A stretch of 50,823 nt of DNA from Phycisphaerales bacterium (GCA_020853815.1 JADYYE010000160.1:1-50823); one strand, 5' to 3'; positions 1-9,359 are shown, counted from the stretch's first letter. Numbers and translations: made by a program. The notes: generated from the sequence alone by a model not told the origin.

Positions 1-809
1 TCGGCCATGCGCCCGGCCTCGGCGACGGGGTCCAGATCGGGATGGTCCTTGGGTGGTTGCCAGCCGGCCTTTTCGATGAGCTTGAGATGCTCGTTGATCT
101 CGTCGAGTTCGACCATCGCCTTGACGAACCCCTGGGGCGGAGCGATCTCGGGGAAGTGGGGCGTGACGGCGTTGATCACGTCGGCCCCCACCACCGTGGC
201 GGCGGCGGCGCAGGCGTAGAGACCCTTGTAGTTGGGAGCGGTGCCGGAGACCTTCATGCGCGCGGTCGCCTCGCCGGGCGTCATCCATCCGAGGCTGACG
301 GCGGTGGCGGCGGCGGCGCCGGCGCTGCGGTGCTTGCCGTGGTGGCAATGGACGTAGACCGGCCCTTGGGCCATGGCGTCGCGGGTGGCGCGGACGATTT
401 CGAGCTTGCGGGCTTCGTCAAAGCCGTTGTACCCGATGGGGAGGTGGATGTAGCGGATGCCGCGGGCCTTGGCGTATTCGACTTCGGGGGCGGCGCCGTC
501 CACGCTGATGATGGTCTTGACTCCCATGCCGGCGACGGCATCGAACCCCGCGTCGCCCTCGGGGACGCTGCCGGAGTAGAAGCCGTCGTGGTACGCGACC
601 ACGTTGTGCAGACCGGAATAGTCCCGCGGCTTGTCGTCGCCGAGTTTGGGCGGATCAATCGGCGCGACGGTCCGGATCGCCTGCGGGCCTTTCGACTTGT
701 GTCCGGCGCACGAGACCAGCGTGCCAGCGGCAAGGGCGAAGGCGACTGGGATCGCGAGCGCAAGGGCGAATCGGGCGGTGGGCTTGGAAATCGCGGATTC
801 GATCTGCAT
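1..809 (-). CDS. Lipid-anchored tyrosine/dual-specificity phosphatase-like protein (partial, 3' end outside window)
   Basis: The reading frame opens at an ATG at 809 on the minus strand, behind a good ribosome site (GGAGGT in the complement of 813-818), and stays open to the left edge, giving about 269 visible residues. The N-terminus is a hydrophobic signal ending in the lipobox LVSC (about residue 33), so the protein is probably a lipoprotein. Further in, VHCHHGKHRSA holds the C-x5-R phosphate-binding loop of the protein tyrosine/dual-specificity phosphatase superfamily, preceded by the usual YIHLPI-type strand and followed by a helical region. The family hydrolyses phosphate monoesters on a Cys nucleophile. 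The substrate cannot be told from the sequence. An extracytoplasmic location is inferred from the lipobox. The C-terminus is not visible, so length and any extra domain are unknown. Confidence 0.8.
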   Translation of the reverse strand, partial: MQIESAISKPTARFALALAIPVAFALAAGTLVSCAGHKSKGPQAIRTVAPIDPPKLGDDKPRDYSGLHNVVAYHDGFYSGSVPEGDAGFDAVAGMGVKTIISVDGAAPEVEYAKARGIRYIHLPIGYNGFDEARKLEIVRATRDAMAQGPVYVHCHHGKHRSAGAAAATAVSLGWMTPGEATARMKVSGTAPNYKGLYACAAAATVVGADVINAVTPHFPEIAPPQGFVKAMVELDEINEHLKLIEKAGWQPPKDHPDLDPVAEAGRMA

Positions 810-1029
810 GCGTACCTCCGGAGCGGCCCTGAAAGGGGGCCGCGTTGGCGAGTGTACCGGCAAAAGAACCGCTCAGTTGCGTAGAAGTCAGCCTGTCAGC
901 ATTGAGAATCATGCCAACTGACTCAATCTGTGACGACCCTGTAGCCCGCCGAATAGTCTCATTACCGAGTACACTACATGCTCGGCATGACTCTCGGTAT
1001 CGCAAACACACGTGGAGGTCGAGCAAGCG

Positions 1030-2310
1030 ATGAGCCAATCAACTGCCCTGTACAGTAAGAGCCTGTCCGCCCAAGATTTGCTCATGGCTTTCGGTGCGAT
1101 CTCTCAGAAGTGGGCACCGGGACAGCCGTTTGAGTTTCATTTGGCTACGAATGTGGCGGGCTTTCACTTTTCCGTATCGTCACCCCCCGAGACTTTTCTC
1201 TCGCACAAGATCGTTCTCAAGTTTCTCGATAGCATCAAAGATCGCTCAATCGTTGTAGCGGTCCGCGGACATATTCGCCGAGCTTCAAACCCTCAAGGGA
1301 GCGTCAACTACAAGTGCGAAGATGGTGTCATTGGGACTTGGACGCTGGATGTTCAAAACGACCCGGAACTCGCGCCGCCACTACTGGCCGCGGTGGAAGC
1401 AAGCGTCCACCTGACGACATATTTGGATATCGTTGGGAAATCGAGCTCGGAACTCGACAAGGCTGCGCTCGCAATCCGCGAGCGCAGCGTCGCCGATCTT
1501 AACGAAGCAGTCCAGCGGCTCGCAGTGTTTCTGACACGGCTCGCCGAAGATGAAGTCCGGCGGCGCCGCGAACTCGAGGAGTCCCTTGAAACTGCATACC
1601 ACGAGAAACGCGACGAACTTGAGCTGACCGACCGGAGGCGCACTGATGCGTTCGAAGAGCGGAAGCGTCAATGGGAGGATGAACTTGCGAAGAAGCAGCA
1701 GGCCTTTCAAGAGCGAGTTTCGGAGTTCGAAACCCGCGAATCCAAACACATGCGTCGGGCACTGCTCAAGGAAATCAAGGACGTCTTGAAGGAAAGCGAG
1801 CGAGTCACGCTGAGTGAATCGACTGACTCCAAGCGTTGGTGGGTTCACGGAACGGTTTGGGGCGGCGCACTTGTGACAACCGGCGTTGCTGGGCTGATGG
1901 CATACAAGCTTTTCACCGAAGCCGCATTTGACTGGCACATCCTTCTTGCCCTGTCGGCGTCCTTTTTCGCGTTCATCGCGATGATGGTGTACTACCTGCG
2001 CTGGAACGACCTTTGGTTTCGCCAGCACGCGGACGCGGAGTTTGCAGCAAGACGATACAAAGCAGACATTCTCCGTGCCTCATGGATCGCCGAGCTATTG
2101 AACGAATGGGCGAAGGAGGGTAAGGGCGACCTGCCCGCCGATCTGCTGGCGGCATACACGCGAGGCCTTTTCTTGGATGCAAGTCCTTCACGCCCTGTTG
2201 ATCACCCACTCGACCATATGACTTCTCTTATGCGAAGGGCAACCGAGATCTCGTTCGGAAAGACTGGCGTGCGAGTGAAGGGGCATGATCCAAGGCAATC
2301 CGGTGGCTGA
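1030..2310 (+). CDS. Membrane-anchored coiled-coil protein of unknown function
   Basis: This gene encodes 426 residues from the ATG at 1030, which sits 11 bases after GGAGG at 1014-1018; an in-frame GTG at 1012 would overlap that ribosome site and is less likely. Residues 1-140 form a mixed domain without a motif I recognise. About 150-265 is a charged, Arg/Glu-rich coiled coil (for example [16 protein letters not shown] heptads and [14 protein letters not shown]). Two hydrophobic segments around 275-325 are probable membrane helices, followed by a soluble tail of about 100 residues. GC is visibly lower than in neighbouring genes, which hints at a more recent arrival. It lies 16 bases upstream of the prepilin-like gene on the same strand, but nothing else links the two. 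No function is assigned. Confidence 0.75.
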   Translation: MSQSTALYSKSLSAQDLLMAFGAISQKWAPGQPFEFHLATNVAGFHFSVSSPPETFLSHKIVLKFLDSIKDRSIVVAVRGHIRRASNPQGSVNYKCEDGVIGTWTLDVQNDPELAPPLLAAVEASVHLTTYLDIVGKSSSELDKAALAIRERSVADLNEAVQRLAVFLTRLAEDEVRRRRELEESLETAYHEKRDELELTDRRRTDAFEERKRQWEDELAKKQQAFQERVSEFETRESKHMRRALLKEIKDVLKESERVTLSESTDSKRWWVHGTVWGGALVTTGVAGLMAYKLFTEAAFDWHILLALSASFFAFIAMMVYYLRWNDLWFRQHADAEFAARRYKADILRASWIAELLNEWAKEGKGDLPADLLAAYTRGLFLDASPSRPVDHPLDHMTSLMRRATEISFGKTGVRVKGHDPRQSGG

Positions 2311-2326
2311 GTTTGGGGGTATTCGA

Positions 2327-3103
2327 ATGCACTCGAGCCTGAGCCAAAGACGCAAGTTGGATTGCTCACGAGAGCGGCCTCGGGCCTTTACGCTGATCGA
2401 ACTGCTTGTCGTGATCTCGATCATCGCGATCCTGATCGCGATCCTGCTCCCGGCGCTGGCACGCGGGCGGACCATTTCCAAGCGGACGGCGTGCGGATCG
2501 AACCTGCACGGGATCGGCGTGGCGCTGCAGGGGTATCTCAACGAGAACAAGGGCGTGTTCCCGGTCCACAGCAACTGGGGCAACGTGGTCGGGCGGCACG
2601 GGACGCGGAACACGTACGACGAGGCGCCGGGTACGGGATGGGAGCATGAGACGACGGCGTCGGGGCAGGCGCTGAAGGTGAGGCCGCTGAATCGGTACCT
2701 GGATTCGCCGATGGTGGCGCGGTGCCCGGACGATCGAGGCGATGTCTTGCAGAGCAAGGTGAGCAGCTGCTTTGAGGCGTATGGGACGAGCTACCTGGTG
2801 CATTGGCGAAGCGACAATTTCGGGACGGCGCACGCGACGTCGGACAACGTGGGGTCCAGGCCGATGCGTGAGAGCGATCCGCGCGGGCCGCTGTCGCTAA
2901 AGCTGGTGATGGCGGAGTGGGTGTGGCACGGGAACCGCGCGCTTGATCAGCCGCAGAACCTGTGGCACAACATACGGGCGTTGCGCCAGTACAACATCCT
3001 GTTCGGCGACGCGCACGTGAAGTTCTTCACGTTTCCGCGCGAGATCGAGGACTGGTACGACCCCGCGGCGGCGGCGCCGGACCCGAACCGGGGGTGGTGG
3101 TAG
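2327..3103 (+). CDS. Prepilin-like protein with N-terminal methylation motif and C-terminal H-X9-DG-type end
   Basis: The product has 258 residues. The ATG at 2327 is chosen because it follows a G-rich stretch (2314-2319) and gives a short charged leader before the motif; an ATG at 2285 would overlap the preceding gene. Residues about 20-43 carry the type IV pilin/pseudopilin signature [16 protein letters not shown], cleaved and methylated by a prepilin peptidase in this family. The C-terminal [14 protein letters not shown] matches the FxDGHV-type ending of the very large planctomycete family of prepilin-like proteins (DUF1559/H-X9-DG group). These are secreted or assembled through a type II/IV-pilus-like machine, and their individual roles are mostly unknown. 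No other pilus genes are nearby, so this is an orphan copy as is usual for planctomycetes. Confidence 0.85.
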   Translation: MHSSLSQRRKLDCSRERPRAFTLIELLVVISIIAILIAILLPALARGRTISKRTACGSNLHGIGVALQGYLNENKGVFPVHSNWGNVVGRHGTRNTYDEAPGTGWEHETTASGQALKVRPLNRYLDSPMVARCPDDRGDVLQSKVSSCFEAYGTSYLVHWRSDNFGTAHATSDNVGSRPMRESDPRGPLSLKLVMAEWVWHGNRALDQPQNLWHNIRALRQYNILFGDAHVKFFTFPREIEDWYDPAAAAPDPNRGWW

Positions 3104-3242
3104 GGTGGCGCGCGGTTTGTCAACGCCGCGCGGGTTCTTCGCCGATGACCCTCCGTGTTTGAGTGGCGAACTTCCCTCAATTCAGCGCCTTGCCTTGTCC
3201 GATGATGAGCGTATAGTGGACAAACAGAGAAGGAACTCCCTT

Positions 3243-3725
3243 ATGAAAACTACGGCCGCCGTTTCCTTCGCGGGCCTCGCCCTTTCGGTGATTTTGGGCG
3301 TTTTTATCGGGCTGTCGGGGTACACGTTTCGGTACGCGGAAGGGACGTCGTACCTGTCGAACGACCCGAAGGCGTGCGTGAACTGCCATGTGATGCGGGA
3401 CGAGTACGACGGATGGCAGAAGGGGTCGCACCACGCGGCGGCGACGTGCAACGACTGCCATGTGCCGCGGGACACCATCGGCAAGTACGCGACCAAGGCT
3501 TCGCACGGGTGGCGTCACAGCAAGGGCTTCACGCTGCAGAACTTCCACGAACCGATCCGCATCACCCAGGAAAGCCTGGAGGTGGTGCAGGCCAACTGCG
3601 TCGCGTGCCATTCCGATTTCGTGTCGGACGTGGCGGTCTCGCGCGGCATGCAGCACGGCATGATGATCGGCGACCTCAACTGCGTCCACTGTCATTCCCA
3701 TGTCGGGCACGGCCCGATCCGCTGA
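3243..3725 (+). CDS. nrfH: Cytochrome c nitrite reductase small subunit NrfH
   Basis: The product is a 160-residue NapC/NirT-type quinol dehydrogenase that anchors NrfA to the membrane and passes electrons from menaquinol to it. The ATG at 3243 follows AGAAGGAAC (about 3228-3236) and starts directly before a single N-terminal membrane helix (residues 5-25). Four haem c sites are present: CVNCH 45-49, CNDCH 69-73, CVACH 119-123 and CVHCH 147-151, the number expected for NrfH. The region MRDEYDGWQKGSHHAAA after the first haem is typical of the family. nrfA follows 21 bases downstream. An in-frame upstream start at 3105 would add an implausible charged extension in front of the membrane helix and was rejected. 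Confidence 0.95.
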   Translation: MKTTAAVSFAGLALSVILGVFIGLSGYTFRYAEGTSYLSNDPKACVNCHVMRDEYDGWQKGSHHAAATCNDCHVPRDTIGKYATKASHGWRHSKGFTLQNFHEPIRITQESLEVVQANCVACHSDFVSDVAVSRGMQHGMMIGDLNCVHCHSHVGHGPIR

Positions 3726-3746
3726 TCGATTCACGGAGATTGATCC

Positions 3747-5279
3747 ATGTCAACCGGCGACAACGCACCGAAGCGCGGCTCAGGCCTTTCCATCTTCCTG
3801 GTCCTCATCACGGCGGGCGCCACGATCGGCGTCATGATGCTCATGCAGAACATCAAGGAGCGGAAGACCGAGGCCAAGGAGACGGTGTTCCGCGTCACGA
3901 ACATCGCGGAAACCACGGTCGATCCGGCGGAGTGGGGCAAGAACTTCCCGCGTCAGTACGACTCGTACAAGCGGACGGTGGACATCGACCGGACGAAGTA
4001 CGGCGGAAGCGAGGCGTTCCAGAAGCTCGATCAGGACCCGCGTTGGCGGCAGATCTTCAAGGGGTACGCGTTCTCGATCGACTATCGAGAGGAGCGCGGG
4101 CACGCGTACATGCTGAGCGACCAGCGGGAGACGGAGCGCGTGACCAAGAAGCCGCAGCCGGGCGCGTGCCTGCACTGCCATGCGTCGACGGTGAACGCGT
4201 ACCGCAAGGCGGGAATCGAGAAGGGGGCGACTGGCACGCTGGACGACGCGTTGACGTCGCCGGCGGGTCAGGAACAGCTCAACAAGGGCTTCGAGGCGGT
4301 GTGCGCGATGCCTTACAACGACGCGACGAAGCTGGTGGGCCACCCGGTTGCGTGCATCGATTGCCACGACCCGCAGACGATGCAGCTACGGATTTCGCGC
4401 CCGGGCTTTACGAACGGCATCCGAGCGCTGGCCAAGAGCGAGGACCCCGTGCCGCACCTGCCGAGCGTGGAGCGCTGGCGCAAGGGCGACCGCAAGGGCG
4501 AGTACGATCCCAACACGGAGGCGACGCGTCAGGAAATGCGGAGCATGATCTGCGCGCAGTGCCATGTCGAGTATTACTTCAAGGGCGACGGCAAGCTCGT
4601 GACCTTCCCATGGCACAAGGGCCTGAAGACCGAGCAGATCGAAGCGTACTACAACGAGGTGGGCTGGAAGGACTGGTCGCACGCCGACACGGGCGCGCCG
4701 GTGCTGAAAGCGCAGCACCCGGAGTTTGAGCTTTGGAGCCAGGGAATCCACGCGCGGAGCGGGGTGGCGTGCGCGGATTGCCACATGCCTTACCAGCGCG
4801 AGGGCGCGGTCAAGATCAGCGACCACCATGTGCGCAGCCCGATGCTGAATGTCTCTCGGGCGTGCCAAACGTGCCATCACTATTCCGAGGACGAGATCAA
4901 GTCGCGGGTCGAGACGATCCAGGACCGCACGATCAAGCTGATGGGGCGCGCCGAAGAGGCGGTGGTCGCTCTCATCAATGCACTGCAGGCGGCCAAGGCG
5001 ACCGGCGCGAGCGACGAGACGCTGAAGAAAGCACGCGAGCTGCAACGGCAATCGCAGTGGCGGCTGGACTTCATCGCGGCGGAGAACTCTATGGGCTTCC
5101 ACGCGCCGCAGGAATCGGCCCGCATCCTGGGCGAGGCGATCGACATGGCGCGGCAGGGCGAGCTCGAGGCCCTGAAGATTGCGGGTCTGAACGCGACCGC
5201 CAAGGCCCCGGACAAGCCGGCCGAGAAGCCCGCGGACAAGCCTGCGACCCCACCAGAGGCCCCACCACAGGCCAAGTGA
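3747..5279 (+). CDS. nrfA: Ammonia-forming cytochrome c nitrite reductase catalytic subunit NrfA (CXXCH-type active site)
   Basis: The 510-residue enzyme reduces nitrite to ammonium with six electrons in the periplasm, supplied by NrfH just upstream. An N-terminal membrane/signal helix spans residues 14-33. Five haem c sites are seen: CLHCH 141-145, CIDCH 203-207, CAQCH 269-273, CADCH 342-346 and CQTCH 373-377. The first is the catalytic haem, which in Escherichia and Wolinella has CXXCK; here lysine is replaced by histidine, a variant known from some lineages such as Campylobacter. The YREERGHAY segment (113-121) and the Tyr in CAQCHVEYY (274-276) fit the family active site. The last about 30 residues are a Pro/Ala/Lys-rich tail absent from the core fold. 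The hydrophobic N-terminus lacks an obvious cleavage site, so the protein may stay membrane-tethered. Confidence 0.95.
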   Translation: MSTGDNAPKRGSGLSIFLVLITAGATIGVMMLMQNIKERKTEAKETVFRVTNIAETTVDPAEWGKNFPRQYDSYKRTVDIDRTKYGGSEAFQKLDQDPRWRQIFKGYAFSIDYREERGHAYMLSDQRETERVTKKPQPGACLHCHASTVNAYRKAGIEKGATGTLDDALTSPAGQEQLNKGFEAVCAMPYNDATKLVGHPVACIDCHDPQTMQLRISRPGFTNGIRALAKSEDPVPHLPSVERWRKGDRKGEYDPNTEATRQEMRSMICAQCHVEYYFKGDGKLVTFPWHKGLKTEQIEAYYNEVGWKDWSHADTGAPVLKAQHPEFELWSQGIHARSGVACADCHMPYQREGAVKISDHHVRSPMLNVSRACQTCHHYSEDEIKSRVETIQDRTIKLMGRAEEAVVALINALQAAKATGASDETLKKARELQRQSQWRLDFIAAENSMGFHAPQESARILGEAIDMARQGELEALKIAGLNATAKAPDKPAEKPADKPATPPEAPPQAK

Positions 5280-5310
5280 ACCAATCGAGCGAACGAGCGT
5301 CTATCCAACC

Positions 5311-5733
5311 ATGGGACTCTTGAACAAACTCTTTGGCGGCGGAACGGGAAAGCCATCTCGATCCGCCGTTTTTCCGTCGGCGGAGTTCGGATCGGCGCGA
5401 GCGGCGATCGCGGCGATGATCGCGCGGCAGCGTGAGCATTGGCCGGGCGGCTGGGTGAGCGTGTCGCTCGGCGATCACGCGGGCGACGACGACGGGCCGG
5501 CGATGATCCAGATCGCGGGGGGCGACGGGGATCCCGACACGATCAACCTGTGCCTGCGTCGGGCGCCCGAGGGCGTCGCCAAGGCGCTGGGGCTGGTCGA
5601 GAAGCAGCCGGGGCTGTACGTGGTGCCCAGCTCGAATCACGAGCAGATGGCGAGCCTGGCCGAGGCGCTCTTGGCGGAATTGTTTCAGATCGGGGAGATC
5701 AAGAGCCTGGCGATCGAGATCGATGCGGGGTAG
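5311..5733 (+). CDS. Small conserved-looking protein of unknown function
   Basis: The product has 140 residues, starting at an ATG 31 bases after nrfA with only a weak ribosome site. It opens with MGLLNKLFGGG, a short amphipathic start often seen in small cytoplasmic proteins, followed by an alpha/beta domain with Ala-rich helices and an acidic GDHAGDDDGP loop. No catalytic motif, signal peptide or membrane segment is visible. Position suggests co-transcription with nrfHA, but nothing in the sequence ties it to nitrite reduction. Codon use, with G or C in most third positions, supports a real gene. Confidence 0.65.
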   Translation: MGLLNKLFGGGTGKPSRSAVFPSAEFGSARAAIAAMIARQREHWPGGWVSVSLGDHAGDDDGPAMIQIAGGDGDPDTINLCLRRAPEGVAKALGLVEKQPGLYVVPSSNHEQMASLAEALLAELFQIGEIKSLAIEIDAG

Positions 5734-5846
5734 GAGAGCGCGGGAATCGTCTGCGACGGAGTCCGTCGGCGCGAGGCCGCAACCCGAACCTTTCTCGAAG
5801 GCTCTTCGGGTCCGGCGTCCAAAGGCGAGGACATCTCGGCTGGCCG

Positions 5847-7754
5847 CTACGCGTTCAGAGTGTTCAGGCAGGTCTGGACGACGTCGGCGAGCGGGACGAC
5901 CTGGCCCTTGCTGGCGTCCTTGCGCGCCTTGAACTCCACGCCGCCCTGTTCGAGCGCCTTGTCGCCGATCGTGACTCGGATCGGGATACCGACGAGGTCG
6001 GCGTCCTTGAACTTGGGGCCGGGGCGTTCGTCGCGGTCGTCGGTGAGCACATCAACGCCGTGCCCGACGAGCTCGCAGGCGATCTTGCCCGCGGCCTCGC
6101 GCTGGCGGGGGTCGTCGGGCTTCATGAGCGTGATGAGGACGTGGTAGGGCGCGATGGCGGCGGGCCAGATGATGCCGTTCTCGTCGTGGCTCATCTCGAC
6201 GCAGGCGGCCATGGTTCGGCTGACGCCGATGCCATAGCAGCCCATGATGACCGATCGCTTCTGCTGGGTTTCGTCGAGGACGGCGAGGCCCATGGCGTCG
6301 GAGTACTTGGTGCCGAGCTTGAAGATGTGGCCCACTTCGATGCCGCGTGCGGTGACGAGCTTGGCGCCCGCGGCACGCGGCGAGGGGTCGCCCTCCATCG
6401 CGTTGCGCACGTCGCCAACTTTCACGCGTGCGGGATCGTCGAGAATCGCGCCGACCTCGCGGCGCCAGTTGAAGTGCTTGACGTGATGGTCGGGCTTGTC
6501 CGAGCCGCTGGCCCAGAAGCCACCCATGCTCGCGTCGGAGTCGATGAGGAGGAGGGTGCCGGGCACGGCATTGACGGTGCGCGGCGAGACATAGCCGATG
6601 GCAAAGCCGGCGGCGCGGGCGGCCTTGTCGTCCGCGAGCGCGACGTTGTAGCCGGAGATCGCCTTCACCTTGCCCTCGTTGACGTCGTGGTCGCCTCGGA
6701 CCACGGCGATGATCCATCCTGGCGCATTGTCGAGCCTCGCCTCGTACTCAGGCTGATTGATCACGTCATTCGGGTTGTTTCGGTCAGCATAGAAAATGTC
6801 CTGCTTCACTCCAGAAAGCCCGATCACTTTGAACACGATCGTCTTGAGCATGCGATCGGGCTTGACCTTCATGAACTTGCCGACCTCGTCGATGCCGGGG
6901 AGGTTGGGCGTGTGGACCTCGGTCAGCTCGCCGGTGGGCGGCTCGGCGAAGCTGCCGCGCGGGCGCTCGCCGATCTCGCACTTTTCGACGTTGGCGGCGT
7001 AGCCGGAGACGGGGCACTTGAGGATCGTGTCCTCGCCGCTGGCGCAGTTGATCATGAACTCGTGGGAGGCCGAACCGCCGATGGGCCCGGATTCGGCCTC
7101 GACGGCGGTGTAATCCAGGCCGCAGCGCGAGAAGATGTTGCTGTAGGCGCGGTACATGGCGTCGTAGGCCTCGTTCAAGCCGCCGGGACCTTCGAGCTTG
7201 GTGTGGAAGGTGTACGCGTCCTTCATGATGAACTCGCGACAGCGGAGCAGCCCGGCACGGGGGCGGGCCTCGTCGCGGAACTTAGTCTGGATCTGGTAGA
7301 GCGAGAGCGGGAGCTGCTTGTACGAGTTGACCGAGCCCTTCACCATCTCGGTGATGGTCTCTTCGTGGGTGGGCCCGAGCGCGGCGGTGTTGCCCTTGCG
7401 GTCCGTGACCTTGAAGAGCAGGTCGCCGTAGGCCTCGTGACGCTTGGTCTCTTGGTAGAACTCCATCGGGACGATGACGGGCATGAAGAGCTCGACCGAG
7501 CCGGCGTTGTTCATCTCGTCGCGGACGATGTTGGAGACCTTGGTGAGGACGCGCCACGCGAGCGGCAGGTAGTCGTACACGCCGGCGGCGACCTTGCGGA
7601 TGAAGCCCGCACGCGAGAGAAGGACGTGCGACGGAGTTTCGGCGTCGGCGGGTGCTTCGCGCGTGGTCGGGATCAGCGTTCGTGACCAGAGATGCGAGTC
7701 TCCGGTTCGCGTGTTCGAGATCGCCCGCTTCGTGGATGTTTGGCCTGCGTTCAT
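5847..7754 (-). CDS. proS: Prolyl-tRNA synthetase (bacterial type)
   Basis: The 635-residue class II synthetase charges tRNA-Pro. Seen in order: motif 1 around VSNIVRDEMNNAGSVELFMP, motif 2 in QIQTKFRDEARPRAGLLR followed by CREFIMKDAYTFH, an inserted editing (INS) domain of roughly 180 residues in the middle with the family's SDKPDHHVKHFNW stretch, motif 3 in IGVSRTMAACVEM, and the C-terminal anticodon-binding domain ending QTCLNTLNA. This arrangement is the bacterial (ProRS type 1) form that deacylates Ala-tRNA-Pro. The ATG at 7754 is preferred; the frame stays open 44 codons further upstream, but those residues have no family character and would overlap the divergent gene's start at 7871. 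It has no same-strand partner nearby. Confidence 0.96.
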   Translation of the reverse strand: MNAGQTSTKRAISNTRTGDSHLWSRTLIPTTREAPADAETPSHVLLSRAGFIRKVAAGVYDYLPLAWRVLTKVSNIVRDEMNNAGSVELFMPVIVPMEFYQETKRHEAYGDLLFKVTDRKGNTAALGPTHEETITEMVKGSVNSYKQLPLSLYQIQTKFRDEARPRAGLLRCREFIMKDAYTFHTKLEGPGGLNEAYDAMYRAYSNIFSRCGLDYTAVEAESGPIGGSASHEFMINCASGEDTILKCPVSGYAANVEKCEIGERPRGSFAEPPTGELTEVHTPNLPGIDEVGKFMKVKPDRMLKTIVFKVIGLSGVKQDIFYADRNNPNDVINQPEYEARLDNAPGWIIAVVRGDHDVNEGKVKAISGYNVALADDKAARAAGFAIGYVSPRTVNAVPGTLLLIDSDASMGGFWASGSDKPDHHVKHFNWRREVGAILDDPARVKVGDVRNAMEGDPSPRAAGAKLVTARGIEVGHIFKLGTKYSDAMGLAVLDETQQKRSVIMGCYGIGVSRTMAACVEMSHDENGIIWPAAIAPYHVLITLMKPDDPRQREAAGKIACELVGHGVDVLTDDRDERPGPKFKDADLVGIPIRVTIGDKALEQGGVEFKARKDASKGQVVPLADVVQTCLNTLNA

Positions 7755-7870
7755 GGGACCGAACGGTAGGCCGCCGGATTTCCGCAAAGGAACCGGGTGA
7801 ATCGGCGAGCGAATACGCCGGTACGATGACGGCCCGCGCCGGGGTGGCGCGGCGTTAAAGGAGTCGAAAG

Positions 7871-8806
7871 ATGACTGATCGTCCACGTTCCACGCTGTTG
7901 CTGCGCGCGCTTGTCGGCGCGGCGGTGTTGGGCCTGCCGGGCGTTGCGCTCGCGGGCGAGTTGTCGACCTTCGCCCTCAAGAGCGGCGAGCGCGTTCATG
8001 GTCGGGTGGTCGACATGGATTCGGAGGGGATGACGGTGATGAGCCCGCTCCTGGGCGCCGTGCGCGTCGCGCGGGCCGATCTGGCGGAGATGCCCGGACA
8101 GCCCGCAGCCGAGCCCGCGGCGGCGCCGAGCGTCCCCGCCGATCCAGCGAGCTTCTGGAAGGGATGGAAGTGGAACGCGGAGTTCGGCCTGAACGGGTCC
8201 GACGGCAACAGCGAGACGCTCAACTTCCGCGCCGGGCTCAACGGCAAGCGCGAATCGTCGAAGTATGACACCGCCGTCGGCTTCACCTATGGATATGGCT
8301 CGGAGGACGGCAACAAGTCCAAGGACCGCTTCGAGGCCGACATCCGCAACGACTGGAAGTTGAACGCGCCGTGGCGCGTGTTCGCCCAGGTCAAGGCGGA
8401 ATACGACTACTTCCAGAACTGGGACTGGCGCTGGTCGGCGTACGGCGGTGTGGGATACGAGTTCATCAAGAACGACAAGACTCTGCTCCTGGGACGAATC
8501 GGCGCCGGCGCCAGCCAGGAGATCGGCGGGAGCGAGAACAAGATCGTGCCCGAAGGCCTGCTCGGGCTGGACTACACCCACAAGCTCAACGAGCGGAACG
8601 ACATCTTCGCGAACATCGACCTCTACCCGGCTCTGGATGACTTCGGGCCCTATCGCTTCCTGGCCAAGGCGGGATGGCAGATCTTGGTCGATGAAAAGAG
8701 CAATATGAGCCTAAAGCTCGGCGTGGAAGATCGTTACGACAGCACGCCGGAAGGTCAGAAGCGGAATGATGTTGACTATTTCGTCATGCTGGTATTCTCT
8801 TTCTAG
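7871..8806 (+). CDS. DUF481-type outer-membrane protein (YdiY-like)
   Basis: The product has 311 residues, with a ribosome site AAAGGAG (7857-7863). A clear Sec signal peptide (about residues 10-28, cleavage after ALA before GELST) is followed by a short domain reading FALKSGERVHGRVVDMDSEG, which resembles the small beta modules found before planctomycete DUF481 proteins. An Ala/Pro linker comes next. The remainder has alternating beta strands (WNAEFGLNGSDGNSETLNF and similar) ending in aromatic FVMLVFSF, the usual terminal strand of an outer-membrane barrel. DUF481 proteins are described as salt-induced outer-membrane proteins, function unknown. It diverges from proS and is followed by mscL 71 bases later; both may relate to osmotic stress, though that is inference. 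Confidence 0.85.
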   Translation: MTDRPRSTLLLRALVGAAVLGLPGVALAGELSTFALKSGERVHGRVVDMDSEGMTVMSPLLGAVRVARADLAEMPGQPAAEPAAAPSVPADPASFWKGWKWNAEFGLNGSDGNSETLNFRAGLNGKRESSKYDTAVGFTYGYGSEDGNKSKDRFEADIRNDWKLNAPWRVFAQVKAEYDYFQNWDWRWSAYGGVGYEFIKNDKTLLLGRIGAGASQEIGGSENKIVPEGLLGLDYTHKLNERNDIFANIDLYPALDDFGPYRFLAKAGWQILVDEKSNMSLKLGVEDRYDSTPEGQKRNDVDYFVMLVFSF

Positions 8807-8877
8807 CTCACCGGGGTTTTCCCGGATGCCGTTCTGGCGTCCTTCCCCAGATTCACTCGAGCCCAAGGAGTCAATGC

Positions 8878-9300
8878 ATGGGACTGATCAAGGAATTCCG
8901 TGACTTTGCCATGAAAGGCAACGTCGTCGACATGGCGGTCGGTGTGATCATCGGCGGGGCGTTTGGCAAGATCGTGTCCACGCTGGTCGACAAGGTGATG
9001 ATGCCGCCGATCGGCTACCTGACGGGCGGCGTCGACTTCAAGGACAAGACGTTCAAGCTGCTGGAGAAGGGCACGGCGGGAGCGGTCAACGACGTCGTGA
9101 TCGGCTACGGCGAGTTCATCAACACCATCATCCAGTTCATCATTGTCGCCTTCTGCCTTTTCATGGTCATCAAGGCCATGAACACCGCCAAGACCCGGTT
9201 CGAGAAGCAGAAGGAAGCGGCCCCCCCGCCGCCCCCGCCCGCCCCGGCGCCTTCGGAGCTCTACCTCAAGGAAATCCGCGACCTGCTCGCGAAGCGTTGA
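8878..9300 (+). CDS. mscL: Large-conductance mechanosensitive channel MscL
   Basis: The 140-residue channel opens on membrane stretch to release solutes under hypo-osmotic shock. It starts at an ATG after AAGGAG (8869-8874). The N-terminal MGLIKEFRDFAMKGNVVDMA and the first transmembrane helix VGVIIGGAFGKIVSTLV are highly characteristic, and a second helix IIQFIIVAFCLFMVIKA follows the periplasmic loop. The cytoplasmic tail has a polyproline linker (about residues 113-123) before the terminal helix SELYLKEIRDLLAKR, which forms the pentameric bundle in this family. A rho-independent terminator follows at 9335-9359. Confidence 0.97.
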   Translation: MGLIKEFRDFAMKGNVVDMAVGVIIGGAFGKIVSTLVDKVMMPPIGYLTGGVDFKDKTFKLLEKGTAGAVNDVVIGYGEFINTIIQFIIVAFCLFMVIKAMNTAKTRFEKQKEAAPPPPPPAPAPSELYLKEIRDLLAKR

Positions 9301-9334
9301 GCATCGGAAGCACGGCGGATTTCGTGGCAACATG

Positions 9335-9359
9335 AAGCCCCGCGAGAGCGGGGCTTTTT
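9335..9359 (+). terminator. Rho-independent terminator after mscL
   Basis: An 8-bp perfect stem AGCCCCGC/GCGGGGCT with a GAGA loop is followed by a T run, 35 bases after the mscL stop. It also faces the end of the convergent lipoprotein gene. Confidence 0.9.

Noticed and set aside
42..884. Plus-strand open frame of 280 codons
   Set aside because: It opposes the partial phosphatase gene, which has a lipobox, a C-x5-R motif and a ribosome site.
5439..7685. Plus-strand open frame of 748 codons
   Set aside because: It is the antisense of proS, whose full set of class II motifs is on the minus strand.
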